Below are positions 17,435-26,501 of a DNA stretch of 40,347 nt, piece by piece. Below the pieces are notes generated by a model. It was not told where the DNA came from. It was given only the letters and a program-made list of their open reading frames with translations, and did not search any database. The position numbers were made by a program, and so were the translations under genes. The stretch spans positions 1-40,347 of the forward strand of contig CAMPNN010000008.1 of NCBI GenBank assembly GCA_946891915.1, in the 5' to 3' direction. Position 1 is the first letter of the stretch. The number at the start of each line of letters is the position of its first letter. The stretch comes from an uncultured Bifidobacteriaceae bacterium. Its GTDB lineage: Bacteria; Actinomycetota; Actinomycetes; Actinomycetales; Bifidobacteriaceae.

Positions 17435-17800
17435 TCAATTCCGATTATTCCTTTACGCCGATGTAAAGTCTCAACCGCTTTCCCGCAAAATACCGACATT
17501 CCCTTTACACGGCTGTAAAGTTTTAATCGCTTTTTGACTTGATTCCGATTATTCCTATACAACACTGTAAAATTTCTGTCACTTTTCGCCACGATTCCGA
17601 TTATTCCTATACAACACTGTAAAATTTCTGTCACTTTTCGCCACGATTCCGATTATTCCTATACAACACTGTAAAGTTTCTGTCACTTTTCGCCACGATT
17701 CCGATTATTCCTATACACGCACGTAAAGAAACAATCGCTTTTCAGCTAAATTGCGACATTTCCTATACACGCACGTAAAGAAACTGTCATCTCGCGCAAA
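17435..17800. repeat. Tandem 52-bp array, family D (7 units)
   Basis: The anchor CTWTAC lies at 17451, 17503, 17555, 17607, 17659, 17711 and 17763: six steps of exactly 52 bp. The unit is ATTCCGATTATTCCTATACA followed by CACTGTAAA and a variable tail. The core TTTACA-NNN-TGTAAA is a palindrome. The array fills the convergent gap before the UPF0210 stop. Confidence 0.95.
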
Positions 17801-17815
17801 GAGAACGCTACTTCC

Positions 17816-19180
17816 TTAGTTCTTAAAGCTGTGAACAGGCGCCGGAATACGCCCACCGCGCGTAACGAAAGCCTCGCAACTGGTCTGATTCACCGGCATA
17901 ATCGGCGCGTACCCCATCAATCCGCCGAAGTTCGCCATCTCGCCAACGCCCTTGCCAATCACAGGAATAATGCGCACGGCCGTAGTCTTCTGATTAATCA
18001 TGCCGATTGCTGATTCGTCCGCAATCATTCCAGAAATCGTAGCGGCGGAAGTATCTCCCGGAATCGCAATCATATCGAGGCCCACAGAGCACACGCAAGT
18101 CATTGCTTCAAGCTTTTCAATCGTCAAGCAGCCAGATTTCGCCGCCGCAATCATATTCGCATCTTCCGAAACAGGTATGAACGCTCCGGAAAGTCCGCCA
18201 ACGTAGCTGCTGGCCATAATTCCGCCCTTCTTCACCTGATCGTTCAGCATTGCGAGCGCCGCAGTCGTGCCAGGCGCACCAACCTGCTCCAAACCAATCT
18301 TCTCAAGCACTTCGCCAACGGAATCTCCAACTGCAGGCGTTGGCGCAAGCGACAAATCAATAATTCCAAACGGCACTCCAAGCCTGCGCGAAGCCTCTTG
18401 CGCAACCAACTGCCCCACTCGCGTAATCTTAAACGCCGTGCGCTTAATCGTTTCGCACAGGAAAGCAAAGTCCTTGCCGCGAGCCGCGTCCAGCGCGCAC
18501 GACACTACGCCCGGCCCGGAAACGCCCACGTTAATCACAGCATCGCCTTCAGTAACGCCGTGGAATCCGCCTGCCATAAACGGATTATCGTCCGGAGCGT
18601 TGCAAAAAGCCACAAACTTAACGCATCCGTAAGAATCCTTGCTAGCCGTCGCCTCGGCAATCTTCTTAACCGTGCGCCCAAGCAGCTCCACGCAATCCAT
18701 GTCGATTCCGGTGCGAGTTGAGCCAACGTTCACAGACGAGCACACAATTTCCGTCTCGCTTAAAGCTTGCGGAAGCGACTCAATAAGCATGCGGTCGGCT
18801 GCAGTCATCGACTTCGCAGGAAGCGCGGAATATCCGCCGATTAAATCAACTCCAACCGTGTGCGCTGCCCTGTCTAGCGCGTGCGCAATTTGCACAAAAT
18901 CTTCAGGCTTTTTGCAAGACGACGCACCAACAAGCGAAATCGGCGTTACGGTAATTCGCTTGTTTACAATCGGAATGCCGTAATCGCGCGAAATGTCGTT
19001 GCCGGTTTTGACGAGGTCTTTCGCAAGACGCGTGATTTTCGCCTCAACATTGCGGCAAACGTCCTGCAAATTTTCCGAAGCACAGTCGAGCAGGTTAATT
19101 CCCATTGTGATTGTGCGAACGTCGAGCTGTTCTTGCTCAATCATCGAATTGGTTTCGCTTACTTCCATCAAGTTGAGCAT
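17816..19180 (-). CDS. UPF0210 (DUF711) PFL-like family protein
   Basis: The protein has 454 residues and belongs to the UPF0210 family, recognised from the start [17 protein letters not shown], the middle [20 protein letters not shown] and the end [20 protein letters not shown]. Its fold is related to glycyl-radical pyruvate formate-lyase-like proteins, but the biochemical role is not established. It almost always sits next to an ACT-domain UPF0237 protein, as it does here (upstream at 19319-19645). The ATG at 19180 follows AAGGA with 8-nt spacing. A 138-bp degenerate TACGGTTTCGC repeat stretch separates the two genes. Confidence 0.9.
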   Translation of the reverse strand: MLNLMEVSETNSMIEQEQLDVRTITMGINLLDCASENLQDVCRNVEAKITRLAKDLVKTGNDISRDYGIPIVNKRITVTPISLVGASSCKKPEDFVQIAHALDRAAHTVGVDLIGGYSALPAKSMTAADRMLIESLPQALSETEIVCSSVNVGSTRTGIDMDCVELLGRTVKKIAEATASKDSYGCVKFVAFCNAPDDNPFMAGGFHGVTEGDAVINVGVSGPGVVSCALDAARGKDFAFLCETIKRTAFKITRVGQLVAQEASRRLGVPFGIIDLSLAPTPAVGDSVGEVLEKIGLEQVGAPGTTAALAMLNDQVKKGGIMASSYVGGLSGAFIPVSEDANMIAAAKSGCLTIEKLEAMTCVCSVGLDMIAIPGDTSAATISGMIADESAIGMINQKTTAVRIIPVIGKGVGEMANFGGLMGYAPIMPVNQTSCEAFVTRGGRIPAPVHSFKN

Positions 19181-19318
19181 GGCACACTTCCTTACGTTTA
19201 CTTAGATTGCTACGGTTTTGCTATGGTTTTGATACGAGTTTGATATGGTTTCGCTACGGTTTCGCTACGAATTTTCAAAAAAGATTTCTACGAGTTTTAT
19301 GCAATATTCCTACGAATT
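19181..19318. repeat. Degenerate short repeats between UPF0210 and UPF0237 genes
   Basis: A motif of about 10-13 bp close to GCTACGGTTT (also GCTATGGTTT, GATACGAGTT) is repeated about eight times. It looks like slippage-derived DNA; no gene is seen. Confidence 0.5.
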
Positions 19319-19645
19319 TTAGATTCTGTGCATTGCGGTGAAAATATTGCTGCGCTGGCAGCGAATACGCACGCCGATTTCGGCACCGAGCGACTCCAAT
19401 CCATCCGCAAATTCGCCAAACTCGCAGTCCATAGTCGAAACGTCAACAATCATCATCATGTTGAAGAATCCGTCAACAATGGTCTGTGAAATATTCAAAA
19501 TATTTACGTTATGCTCAGCTGCGTGCGTCGTAACTTTGGCAATAATGCCTACGGTATCGCATCCAACAACGGTAATAATCGCCTTAGAAGCGTCGCCTTT
19601 AGAAAGCGATTCCTGATTTTCTGCAACTGTAGTATTGGCGACCAT
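19319..19645 (-). CDS. UPF0237 ACT-domain protein
   Basis: The protein has 108 residues with one ACT domain at about residues 22-90 (KAIITVVGCDTVGIIAKVTT, then NILNISQTIVDGFFNMMMIV). ACT domains bind small ligands, often amino acids, so this may be the regulatory partner of the UPF0210 protein; that is inference from the constant gene pairing. I chose the ATG at 19645 because GGAGG lies 6 nt before it; the longer reading from 19696 adds 17 residues without such a site. The region between its 5' end and prs is AT-rich with TTTGCTTTATT repeats (about 19680-19760). Confidence 0.9.
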   Translation of the reverse strand: MVANTTVAENQESLSKGDASKAIITVVGCDTVGIIAKVTTHAAEHNVNILNISQTIVDGFFNMMMIVDVSTMDCEFGEFADGLESLGAEIGVRIRCQRSNIFTAMHRI

Positions 19646-19767
19646 ATTTGCCTCCTGCCGTTGTGAAACCGCGTATGCGGATTTGCATTTTTGCATTTTT
19701 GCTTTATTTTGCTTTATTCAGTTTTTGCTTTATTTTGCTTTATTCAGTTTTTAGTTTTATTCAACTT

Positions 19768-20781
19768 TTACGCGTAAATATTATGCTGCTTCATATCTTC
19801 CGGAAGTGCGTTGCGAAGTGACACAAGCGATCCAGAACGGAACACGGAACGAATACCGGCGGCAAGAAGAGGCGCAATCGAAAGCACCGTCATATTCTTA
19901 AGTCGCTTTTCTTCCGGCACAGGCACCGTATCCGTCACAATAATTTCGCGCACATCCGCATCCTTCAAACGCTCAACAGCAGGACCGGAAAGCAAAGCGT
20001 GCGTTGCAACCAAAGTAACAGACTTAGCACCAGCCCCACGCAAAGTGCGCACAGCCTCGCAAATTGTGCCGGCAGTATCAATCATATCGTCAACAACAAT
20101 GCAATCGCGCCCCTGAATATCACCAATAATTCCGTGAGCTTCAGCGTGATTTGGACGCGTAATATCGCGAGTTTTATGAATAAAAGCAAGAGGCAAATCG
20201 CCAAGTTTTGCAGCCCACTGTTCGGAAACTTTAATGCGGCCAGCATCCGGAGAAACAATAGTTGCGTTGTCTAGTTTCATGGAATTTCGCACGTAGTCAA
20301 TCAGCACAGGCATTGCAGTTAAATGGTCAACCGGGCCGTCAAAGAAGCCCTGCTCCTGCGTGGCGTGCATATCAACCGTCAAAATTCGCGTAGCACCTGC
20401 CGCGCGGAACAAATCAAACATAAGGCGAGCTGTAATAGGTTCGCGACCTTGATGCTTTTTATCCTGGCGCGAATACCCAAAGAATGGCGCAACCACGTTA
20501 ATGCTGCGAGCAGACGCGCGACGCAAGGAATCAACCATAAGCAGCTGTTCCATAATCCAATTGTTAATAGGATTCGTATGCGCTTGAAGCACAAAAACGT
20601 CCGCTCCACGAACTGGCTGCGTAAAGCGCACGTACATTTCGCCATTCGCAAAATCGTAGGCAGTTGTCTCCAGCACATCAATACCAAGATATTGCGCAGT
20701 TTCTGTAGCAAGTTCCGGATACGCGCGGCCCGTGACCAGCATCATCTGCTTTTTTGGATTGCCTTCAAGAATTGTTGACAT
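19768..20781 (-). CDS. prs: Ribose-phosphate pyrophosphokinase
   Basis: This enzyme makes PRPP from ribose-5-phosphate and ATP for purine, pyrimidine, histidine and tryptophan synthesis. The 337-residue protein carries all class I landmarks: FANGEMYVRFTQPVRGADVF near residue 45, the flexible loop YSRQDKKHQGREPI at about 103-117, the metal-binding VDMHATQEQGFF at about 138-149, and the PRPP loop IVVDDMIDTAGTI at about 230. The ATG at 20781 has GGGAAGG at good spacing. It stands as a single gene with AT-rich flanks; no riboswitch is visible. Confidence 0.98.
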   Translation of the reverse strand: MSTILEGNPKKQMMLVTGRAYPELATETAQYLGIDVLETTAYDFANGEMYVRFTQPVRGADVFVLQAHTNPINNWIMEQLLMVDSLRRASARSINVVAPFFGYSRQDKKHQGREPITARLMFDLFRAAGATRILTVDMHATQEQGFFDGPVDHLTAMPVLIDYVRNSMKLDNATIVSPDAGRIKVSEQWAAKLGDLPLAFIHKTRDITRPNHAEAHGIIGDIQGRDCIVVDDMIDTAGTICEAVRTLRGAGAKSVTLVATHALLSGPAVERLKDADVREIIVTDTVPVPEEKRLKNMTVLSIAPLLAAGIRSVFRSGSLVSLRNALPEDMKQHNIYA

Positions 20782-20879
20782 AATTGCCTTCCCGTTTGCA
20801 AATTTGCATGTACAGTGACAGAGTCAGTTTCTATTTTAGCAGTTACCGCGCCGGAAAGGACACAGCTTTTATATTATGT

Positions 20880-21020
20880 GCAAAATCAACTGAATTAAGC
20901 GAATAATAGGCAATTAATAAGCGAGTAAATTAGATAGTTTAGATTAGTTTAGATTAACTAAATTAAGCGAATTTATTAAGCTAATTTATTAAGATAATTT
21001 GATTTACTTGGGTTAAGTTA
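20880..21020. repeat. AT-rich degenerate repeat tract between prs and the EamA gene
   Basis: Short strings such as AATTAAGCGAAT, TTTAGATTA and TTTATTAAG recur several times. No gene, promoter or terminator can be supported here. Confidence 0.4.
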
Positions 21021-21023
21021 AGT

Positions 21024-22022
21024 TCAGTCAGTGCGTTTGCACAACAGAATCATCATAATAAAGATAAGACCGAAGCCAACGAAATCTGCCCACGAAAAAA
21101 CAGCGCCCGTAAACAGAACGGCCGTAATCGCAGCAGTAACAGGCTCGCTCGCTCCAAGAAGCGTACCTCGCACGGAACCCACGCGCATAATACCCTCAAG
21201 GAACAGCCAGTACGCACCAAAAGTGCCGGCAACAACCGTAAAAGTAAATAGCAAAAGCGCGCGCCAATCAAGCGGCGGCATAGTCGCCCACGGACGCACA
21301 AACGGAAGCATAATCAGCCCCGAAATAATAAACGTAATGCCGTTTACAGTAAGATTTCCCCATTTCGCAATCAGCTTCACCGGCATAATTGCGAGCGCCG
21401 CCGTTGAAGCCGCGTCCGCTAAGCCCCAAAGCAAGCCCATGATTGGCAGGGAAAGCGACGAAAGATTACCGCCGGTAGCCATTAAAGCGGTTCCTGCAAA
21501 AGCTAGCACAACGCCAATTGTTTCGCGCATAGTTGGCACACGGCGCGTATGCAAGCACGCATAAACCAGCACGAACAGAAGATTAAGACTTTGAAGCACG
21601 GTTGCTGTGCCGGAATTAGTCCAGTCGATTGTGCATAAGTACGAAACTTGCGTAAGTAGCACGCAAACTACGCCGGTAACTGCCATCGAGATCCATGTGC
21701 GGCCGGATTTGATTGCTCCTGTAAGCTTTTTTGGTGTGCAAGCTGCGGCGGTGATGCTGAATAATATGCCGGCTGCGATTTGGCGGACGCACGCGATTTG
21801 CAACGGAGATACGTGATACGTTGACATGAGGATTTTCGACACTGTTGCGTTTGCGCCCCAGAATGCGCCGCCCAGAAGAGTGAGCAGAATGCCGATAAGT
21901 ATTGCGTTCGTTGAGTGGTTGAATGCTGGATTAGGGCGATTCGGGGTGCTCGCTATTGCTTTTGCGGCGGATTTTGAAGTGTCGAAGGTTTTAGAGCCAG
22001 TTTGCAACGTAAGCTTAGACAT
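21024..22022 (-). CDS. EamA-family (DMT) transporter
   Basis: The protein has 332 residues with about ten hydrophobic segments and two EamA repeats; the first begins at about residue 40 (ILIGILLTLLGGAFWGANAT) and the second at about 185 (LPIMGLLWGLADAASTAALA). Members of this superfamily export or import small metabolites, and the substrate cannot be told here. The first 35 residues are a polar leader. The ATG at 22022 follows GAGGTGA with 7-nt spacing. It lies downstream of tRNA-Ser on the same strand but after that gene's terminator, so it is likely transcribed separately. Confidence 0.9.
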   Translation of the reverse strand: MSKLTLQTGSKTFDTSKSAAKAIASTPNRPNPAFNHSTNAILIGILLTLLGGAFWGANATVSKILMSTYHVSPLQIACVRQIAAGILFSITAAACTPKKLTGAIKSGRTWISMAVTGVVCVLLTQVSYLCTIDWTNSGTATVLQSLNLLFVLVYACLHTRRVPTMRETIGVVLAFAGTALMATGGNLSSLSLPIMGLLWGLADAASTAALAIMPVKLIAKWGNLTVNGITFIISGLIMLPFVRPWATMPPLDWRALLLFTFTVVAGTFGAYWLFLEGIMRVGSVRGTLLGASEPVTAAITAVLFTGAVFSWADFVGFGLIFIMMILLCKRTD

Positions 22023-22155
22023 ATCAGATTCACCTCACATCCCCAAAACAAGCAATCATGCAGCAATTATTGCACGCGCGCTCAACTAATATTCGGCACA
22101 TAGTTGGCGCGTATTACGTAACGTAAGTGCATGCAGCGTACAACAATTGGAAAAC

Positions 22156-22189
22156 AAAAAGCTCCCGACGCTAAATCAGCGCCAGAAGC
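22156..22189 (-). terminator. Rho-independent terminator after tRNA-Ser
   Basis: On the minus strand GCTTCTGGCGCT, a 5-nt loop and AGCGTCGGGAGC form a 12-bp stem (with G-U pairs) followed by five Ts. It lies 7 nt after the tRNA. Confidence 0.85.
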
Positions 22190-22196
22190 CTAAGCG

Positions 22197-22281
22197 CGGA
22201 GAATACGAGATTCGAACTCGTGAGGCTGTTACACCAACACGCTTTCCAAGCGTGCGCCATAGACCACTAGGCGAATTCTCC
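22197..22281 (-). tRNA. tRNA-Ser (anticodon GGA)
   Basis: The acceptor stem is GGAGAAT with ATTCTCC, the anticodon loop is TTGGAAA with GGA, the T arm has GTTCGAATC, and there is a long variable arm as in all tRNA-Ser. Total 85 nt, CCA not encoded. It reads serine codons TCC and TCT. Confidence 0.97.
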
Positions 22282-22417
22282 AAACTGCTAACTTGCAAGC
22301 AAATCGCTCGCCAAGCAAACAACTTAAATAGAATACCACGGATCGCAGATATTGCAAACTCGCGCGCGCCGCAGCGACGAACCCCGACCAAATCTCCTGC
22401 AAATGCTCCATAACAAC

Positions 22418-22618
22418 GCCAAAGCGATTATTTCTTTACAGCGCCGTACAGAAAATAACGAAACCTCACCTAAAAACGATTTTTCCTTTACAGCGCTGTA
22501 TAGAAAATAACGAAACCTCACCTAAAAACGATTTTTCCTTTACAGCGCTGTACAGAAAATAACGAAATCTCGCCCAAAACCGACAATTCCTTTACACGAG
22601 CGTAAAGAAACAGTCGAA
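22418..22618. repeat. Tandem 52-bp array, family D (second array, 4 units)
   Basis: The anchor CTTTAC starts at 22434, 22486, 22538 and 22590, each 52 bp apart. The core TTTACAGCGCTGTA is palindromic and more symmetric than in the array at 17435. An inverted family C fragment (TCCGGCAAATGTTCC) follows at about 22625-22640. The stretch 22282-22417 shows nothing else. Confidence 0.9.
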
Positions 22619-22660
22619 ACTATCTCCGGCAAATGTTCCAGTAGCTTTGCAGTAATGCTT

Positions 22661-22757
22661 CTGCTAACAGTGAGTATTTGCTGGTTAGTGAACTTTAACA
22701 GTATTGCTCTGCTAACGGTGAGTATTTATTGCTTAGAGAACGCTAGCATCGTTGCTG
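22661..22757 (+). repeat. Two 48-bp tandem repeats
   Basis: CTGCTAACRGTGAGTATTT starts at 22661 and 22709. The preceding GCAG, 8 nt, CTGC arrangement matches the core plan of family A. Confidence 0.6.
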
Positions 22758-22759
22758 AG

Positions 22760-22896
22760 CGAAGACACGCTCGCGCGGGTAACGCGCTCGCTACGAAACT
22801 CGCGTTGGAAGTCCACTGGACTTCCAACTTAAGCGAGTTTCCGCTCCGAGTTACTTTCGCGCGCTACGCTTTTAGCGCGAAAGCAGGTCGTCGCGC
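22760..22896 (-). mobile_element. B element copy B5 (137 bp)
   Basis: Complete copy nearly identical to B3 and of the same length. The central hairpin is at 22795-22841 with inner arms GGAAGTCCA and TGGACTTCC, as in B2. No reading frame is present. Confidence 0.7.
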
Positions 22897-22923
22897 ACCA
22901 AAAACAACGGTGGGTGAATTTGC

Positions 22924-23103
22924 GTGTGGGAGATAGGAATTGCTTGTCGAGCAATATAAAAGCGGAGCGATAGTAATATCGTGTTGATGAATAACTATTT
23001 CCGCAAAAAAGTAAGTAAAAAACTAAACTTAACTATGCAACCGCTAAGTTCGAATAAGGTATAAGAGCGGAGCGCTGCGAGATAAGTAATTCCTATCTCA
23101 CAC
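22924..23103. mobile_element. E element: possible MITE with about 23-bp inverted ends
   Basis: Ends GTGTGGGAGATAGGAATTGC and, on the other strand, GTGTGAGATAGGAATTAC are inverted repeats with one gap and two changes. The 180-bp interior is AT-rich with AGCGGAGCG near both ends and has no gene. A fragment occurs at 16968-17005. Mobility is inference. Confidence 0.45.
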
Positions 23104-23158
23104 AGCCACTCCAGAAAGCACGCCAGCCAAAACTCGCGCCACAGTAAGAAGCAGACAA

Positions 23159-24412
23159 CTACTTAAGCAAAGGAGCCACTTGCGATTCGTAAGCACGCAA
23201 AGCCATATCGATCACGTTATGCATATCGTAATAGCTGTAAGTTCCCAAGCGCCCTCCGAAAACCGTGCGCGGTTCAGCCGCCGCAAGCTCCGCATAGCGC
23301 GCGTACAACGCCTTATCCGCCTCAGTATTCACCGGGTAGTACGGCTCATCATCGCGGCTGGCGGCGCGCGAATACTCCTGCCACACCACAGTCTCTCCAG
23401 CTTTCACAGTCTTTCCAGGCACAAAATCAGCCGAATCTCCAGCCTCTCCAGCCTCGCCAGCCTCGCCGCCAACCTCCTCACGCTCCGGGTTAAAGTTCTT
23501 AAACTCAATCGCGCGCGTAAACGGCACATCCGCATCCGAATAGTTCATCACAGGGCAGCCAAAGTGGTCACTCTCCTCGTAACGCACTTCCTTAAAGTCC
23601 ACGGTTCGCCACTTTAACTCGCCAAGCGCGTAGTCAAAATACCTATCAACCGGTCCCGTATAAACCACCGGCACTCCAGCCTCCGCCAGCGCGCGCTTAT
23701 TAAACGGCTGCGACTCGTCGAAGAAGTCTACGCCAAGCGACACGTGAATTCGCGGATCGTCAATCATGCGCTGCATCCAAGCTGTGTAGCCGTCCGTTGG
23801 CAAGCCTTCCCAAGTGTCTTTAAAGTAGCGATTATTGTAGTTAAATCGCACTGGCAAGCGCTTAATAATTCCGGCCGGAAGCTCGGAAGGATCCGTTTGC
23901 CACTGCTTTGCCGTGTAGTTTTTAATAAACGCTTCGTAAAGCGGCCGCCCAATTAAGCTAATTCCCTTATCGTTCAAATTCTGCGGATCTTTGCCAGCAA
24001 ACTCCCCCGCTTGGCTTGCAATCAGCGCCTTTGCTTCTTCTGGCGTGTAGTGCGCGTGGAAGAACTGGTTAATTGTGCCCAAGTTGATTGGCAGCGGGTA
24101 AACTTCGCCGTCGTGCGTTGCGTACACGCGATGCACGTAGTTAGTAAACGTTGTGAAACGGTTCACATAATCCCACACGCGCTTGTTGCTTGTGTGGAAA
24201 AGATGCGCGCCGTACTTGTGAATTTCGATTCCCGTGCGCTCGTCAAAATACGAGTAAGCGTTGCCGCCAATGTGATTCCGAACGTCAATAATTTCAACGC
24301 GAGCGCCCGCGTGCTCCACTGCTTGCTGAGCTACAGTTAAGCCGAACAATCCTGCGCCAACAACTACTAAATCTGGGTATTTTTGCGATTTTGCATTATT
24401 TTTTTCGTTCAT
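23159..24412 (-). CDS. glf: UDP-galactopyranose mutase
   Basis: This flavoenzyme converts UDP-galactopyranose to UDP-galactofuranose, the donor for galactofuranose residues in surface glycans. The 417-residue protein starts with the FAD-binding motif VVGAGLFGLTVAQQA (about 16-30), followed by GGNAYSYFDERTGIEIHKYG, HLFHTSNKRVWDYVNRF, and a C-terminal GRLGTYSYYDMHNVIDMALR. Near residue 320 it has an unusual Gly-Glu-Ala repeat (GEAGEAGEAGDSA), a loop not typical of the family. It is the last gene of a minus-strand glycan operon, 7 nt after the previous stop. Its ribosome site is weak, so it may depend on coupling. Confidence 0.97.
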   Translation of the reverse strand: MNEKNNAKSQKYPDLVVVGAGLFGLTVAQQAVEHAGARVEIIDVRNHIGGNAYSYFDERTGIEIHKYGAHLFHTSNKRVWDYVNRFTTFTNYVHRVYATHDGEVYPLPINLGTINQFFHAHYTPEEAKALIASQAGEFAGKDPQNLNDKGISLIGRPLYEAFIKNYTAKQWQTDPSELPAGIIKRLPVRFNYNNRYFKDTWEGLPTDGYTAWMQRMIDDPRIHVSLGVDFFDESQPFNKRALAEAGVPVVYTGPVDRYFDYALGELKWRTVDFKEVRYEESDHFGCPVMNYSDADVPFTRAIEFKNFNPEREEVGGEAGEAGEAGDSADFVPGKTVKAGETVVWQEYSRAASRDDEPYYPVNTEADKALYARYAELAAAEPRTVFGGRLGTYSYYDMHNVIDMALRAYESQVAPLLK

Positions 24413-24419
24413 TTTGCGC

Positions 24420-25559
24420 CTACTTCATATTTTTGATTTTGTAATCGTAGATTATTTTTTCAAGATTTCGCACACATGACAGCGTAAAACATTGCGCGCG
24501 CTGCAAAAAAGTAAGCTTTTTAACGGCTAATTTAGCAAATTTTACGTCTTTGGCATAATTTTTTTCGTATATTTTTTGGATTTCTGCGTCGCCATTTACC
24601 GTGCTATTTTCCCCGCTTTTCAGCGCACTTTCCCCACTTTTCAGCGCGCATCGCTCGTAACGCAAGTTCCCAACCATTGTGTAGTAGCTTCTTGCTGGCA
24701 CAACGTTGTGTTCTAAGCACAAATCCCAATTTGCTCGAACCGCGTCGATGTGATCGTGGTAAAAACCAGCGTCTCGCATTTTGTGAGTTACAGAATCCGC
24801 GCGCTGCAGCCAGTAGTACAGCACTTCGTCCACGTGAGCCACGCAATTCATGCGCGAGTAGAGCACGCTTGCCATCGCAGTATCCTGCGCAAACTTTCCT
24901 TCTGGGAATCGCACTCCTTCCCAAACCTCTCGCTTGTACAGTCTGCACCAGTTTGCTTCGTTAAAGTAACGCGCTTCGCTGCTCCTGCCGAGCTTGTTTC
25001 CTATTATTCGCAATATTTTGCAAAATACGGTTTGGTACGCTTTTAGAGGATTTTTTACGATTTTTATTTGAGGCATGCTTGCTTGGTTCGTTGCGTCTTG
25101 TTGCTTTTCCGCACCACAAGATTCCGCACCCAAGCCAGCCTTATTTTTAATCTGCTCTAAGCTACTTAGCCCGAATTGTTGCCACTTTGCTTTGCTCATA
25201 TCCGCCCCGCTTTGCAAAAGCGCATTGAGCAGAATTTCAATATTTTTGCAGTCCAGAATGTCGTCGTTGTCTGCAAACGCTATAAATTCGCCACGAGCTG
25301 CATCTAGTCCAGCGTTTTGCGCGCGCGATATTCCGCCGTTTTGTTGGTGTATTACTTTAACGCGCACGTCGGCTGCTGCGTAGGAGTCGCAAATTTTGCC
25401 CGAGTCGTCTTTTGAACCGTCGTCTACTAAAATCAGCTCTATGTTTTTGTAAGTTTGCGCAAGAATCGAATCTACGCATCCGCTTAAATATTTTGCAGAA
25501 TTGTAGACTGGCACGATTATGGAAACTAGCGGATTTTCGTTTTTAGCGTAAGTTTTCAT
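24420..25559 (-). CDS. Family 2 glycosyltransferase
   Basis: The 379-residue GT-A type glycosyltransferase has its catalytic domain at about residues 8-120: VSIIVPVYNSAKYLSGCVDS, LILVDDGSKDDSG, then GISRAQNAGLDAARG and FADNDD, where the last acidic group should bind metal and sugar nucleotide. The C-terminal 100 residues (HKMRDAGFYHDHIDA onward) are helical. The acceptor and sugar are unknown. I chose the ATG at 25559 because AAAGGA is 5 nt upstream. The gene begins 2 nt after the previous stop, so the two GT2 genes are coupled. Confidence 0.93.
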   Translation of the reverse strand: MKTYAKNENPLVSIIVPVYNSAKYLSGCVDSILAQTYKNIELILVDDGSKDDSGKICDSYAAADVRVKVIHQQNGGISRAQNAGLDAARGEFIAFADNDDILDCKNIEILLNALLQSGADMSKAKWQQFGLSSLEQIKNKAGLGAESCGAEKQQDATNQASMPQIKIVKNPLKAYQTVFCKILRIIGNKLGRSSEARYFNEANWCRLYKREVWEGVRFPEGKFAQDTAMASVLYSRMNCVAHVDEVLYYWLQRADSVTHKMRDAGFYHDHIDAVRANWDLCLEHNVVPARSYYTMVGNLRYERCALKSGESALKSGENSTVNGDAEIQKIYEKNYAKDVKFAKLAVKKLTFLQRAQCFTLSCVRNLEKIIYDYKIKNMK

Positions 25560-25561
25560 TG

Positions 25562-26500
25562 CTATCCTTTCAAAATCGTGTTCTGCACTGCTCCGCACCC
25601 AGCTTTGCGCATTTGACGAATCTTTTGCTGCCCATCCTTAAATCCGCGTATCATTGCGCGAATTTTCGCAAATTTATTCTTTTCCCACAACGCCACGAAA
25701 ATCATATCTCGCACAACCGCACGCAACGACTTAACGTACGAGTATGTTCCCATTTTGTAGTCCACTACTTGCATATTTCGCGCTATGTAATACTTGCGTT
25801 TTGCGTTGTGATTCCACACTATTGGGTGTTTTATAATCAGGTTTATTGAGCGTGCTTTGCCGATTTGGTGCTCCATTATAACGTTTTGGCATTCTACGAT
25901 TTTCCACCCTGCTCGCACAAGTCGCCTTGAAAAGTCAAAGTCTACTCCGTCGATTTCTAGCCATTCGTCAAATCCGCCGATTTTCTGCCACGCTTCTACG
26001 CTTGTTAGGCTGCCAGACGTTATGCATTCGTCTTCGTGACATTTGCTGTGTAAAATTGTGCCGTCTAAACGGTTTTTTAGAAGCGAGCAGACGATTGCGA
26101 TTTTTTGATTTGCATTATTCGCTTGATTTTCCTGACTTACTTGATTCGCTTGATTAGCAATATTCGCTTTATTTGCTTCGTTTTCTAGGATTTTTTTGTA
26201 TTCGCTAATCATATTGCTTGGCACAACGGAATCGTCGTTAAGTGTTAGCACCCAGTTGAAACCTTGCGATTTTGCCCACTTAAATATTTGCGTTAGAGCC
26301 TTTGCGAAACCAATATTTTGGTTGTTTTTAATTAGGGTAACGTTTGGGTATTCGCTTACGATTTCTTGCAAACTTTTAACGTTTTTTGACGCATTGTCTA
26401 CGATTATTACGCGCTCTACTTGTTTGCACAGAGCTTTTAGGCATGTTGTTACGTCCGAAAGATTCGGATTGTACGTGATTATTCCGGAAGCAATACGCAT
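25562..26500 (-). CDS. Family 2 glycosyltransferase, rhamnosyltransferase-like
   Basis: The 312-residue protein has the GT2 fold of the WbbL/RfbN-like group: IITYNPNLSDVTTCLKALCK at the start, IIVDNASKN, NQNIGFAKALTQIF, and LTLNDDS as the metal motif, then GGFDEWLEIDGVDFDFSRRL. Members often transfer rhamnose, which fits the rml genes in this locus; the sugar is inferred. Around residues 110-140 lies an Asn/Ala/Gln-rich stretch (NANQVSQENQANNANQ) that looks like an expanded repeat. It lies just after the acyltransferase gene. Confidence 0.88.
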   Translation of the reverse strand: MRIASGIITYNPNLSDVTTCLKALCKQVERVIIVDNASKNVKSLQEIVSEYPNVTLIKNNQNIGFAKALTQIFKWAKSQGFNWVLTLNDDSVVPSNMISEYKKILENEANKANIANQANQVSQENQANNANQKIAIVCSLLKNRLDGTILHSKCHEDECITSGSLTSVEAWQKIGGFDEWLEIDGVDFDFSRRLVRAGWKIVECQNVIMEHQIGKARSINLIIKHPIVWNHNAKRKYYIARNMQVVDYKMGTYSYVKSLRAVVRDMIFVALWEKNKFAKIRAMIRGFKDGQQKIRQMRKAGCGAVQNTILKG

Positions 26501-26501
26501 T

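Noticed and set aside
22176..22391. Minus-strand frames over tRNA-Ser
   Set aside because: They are produced by the tRNA and terminator sequence and are not coding.
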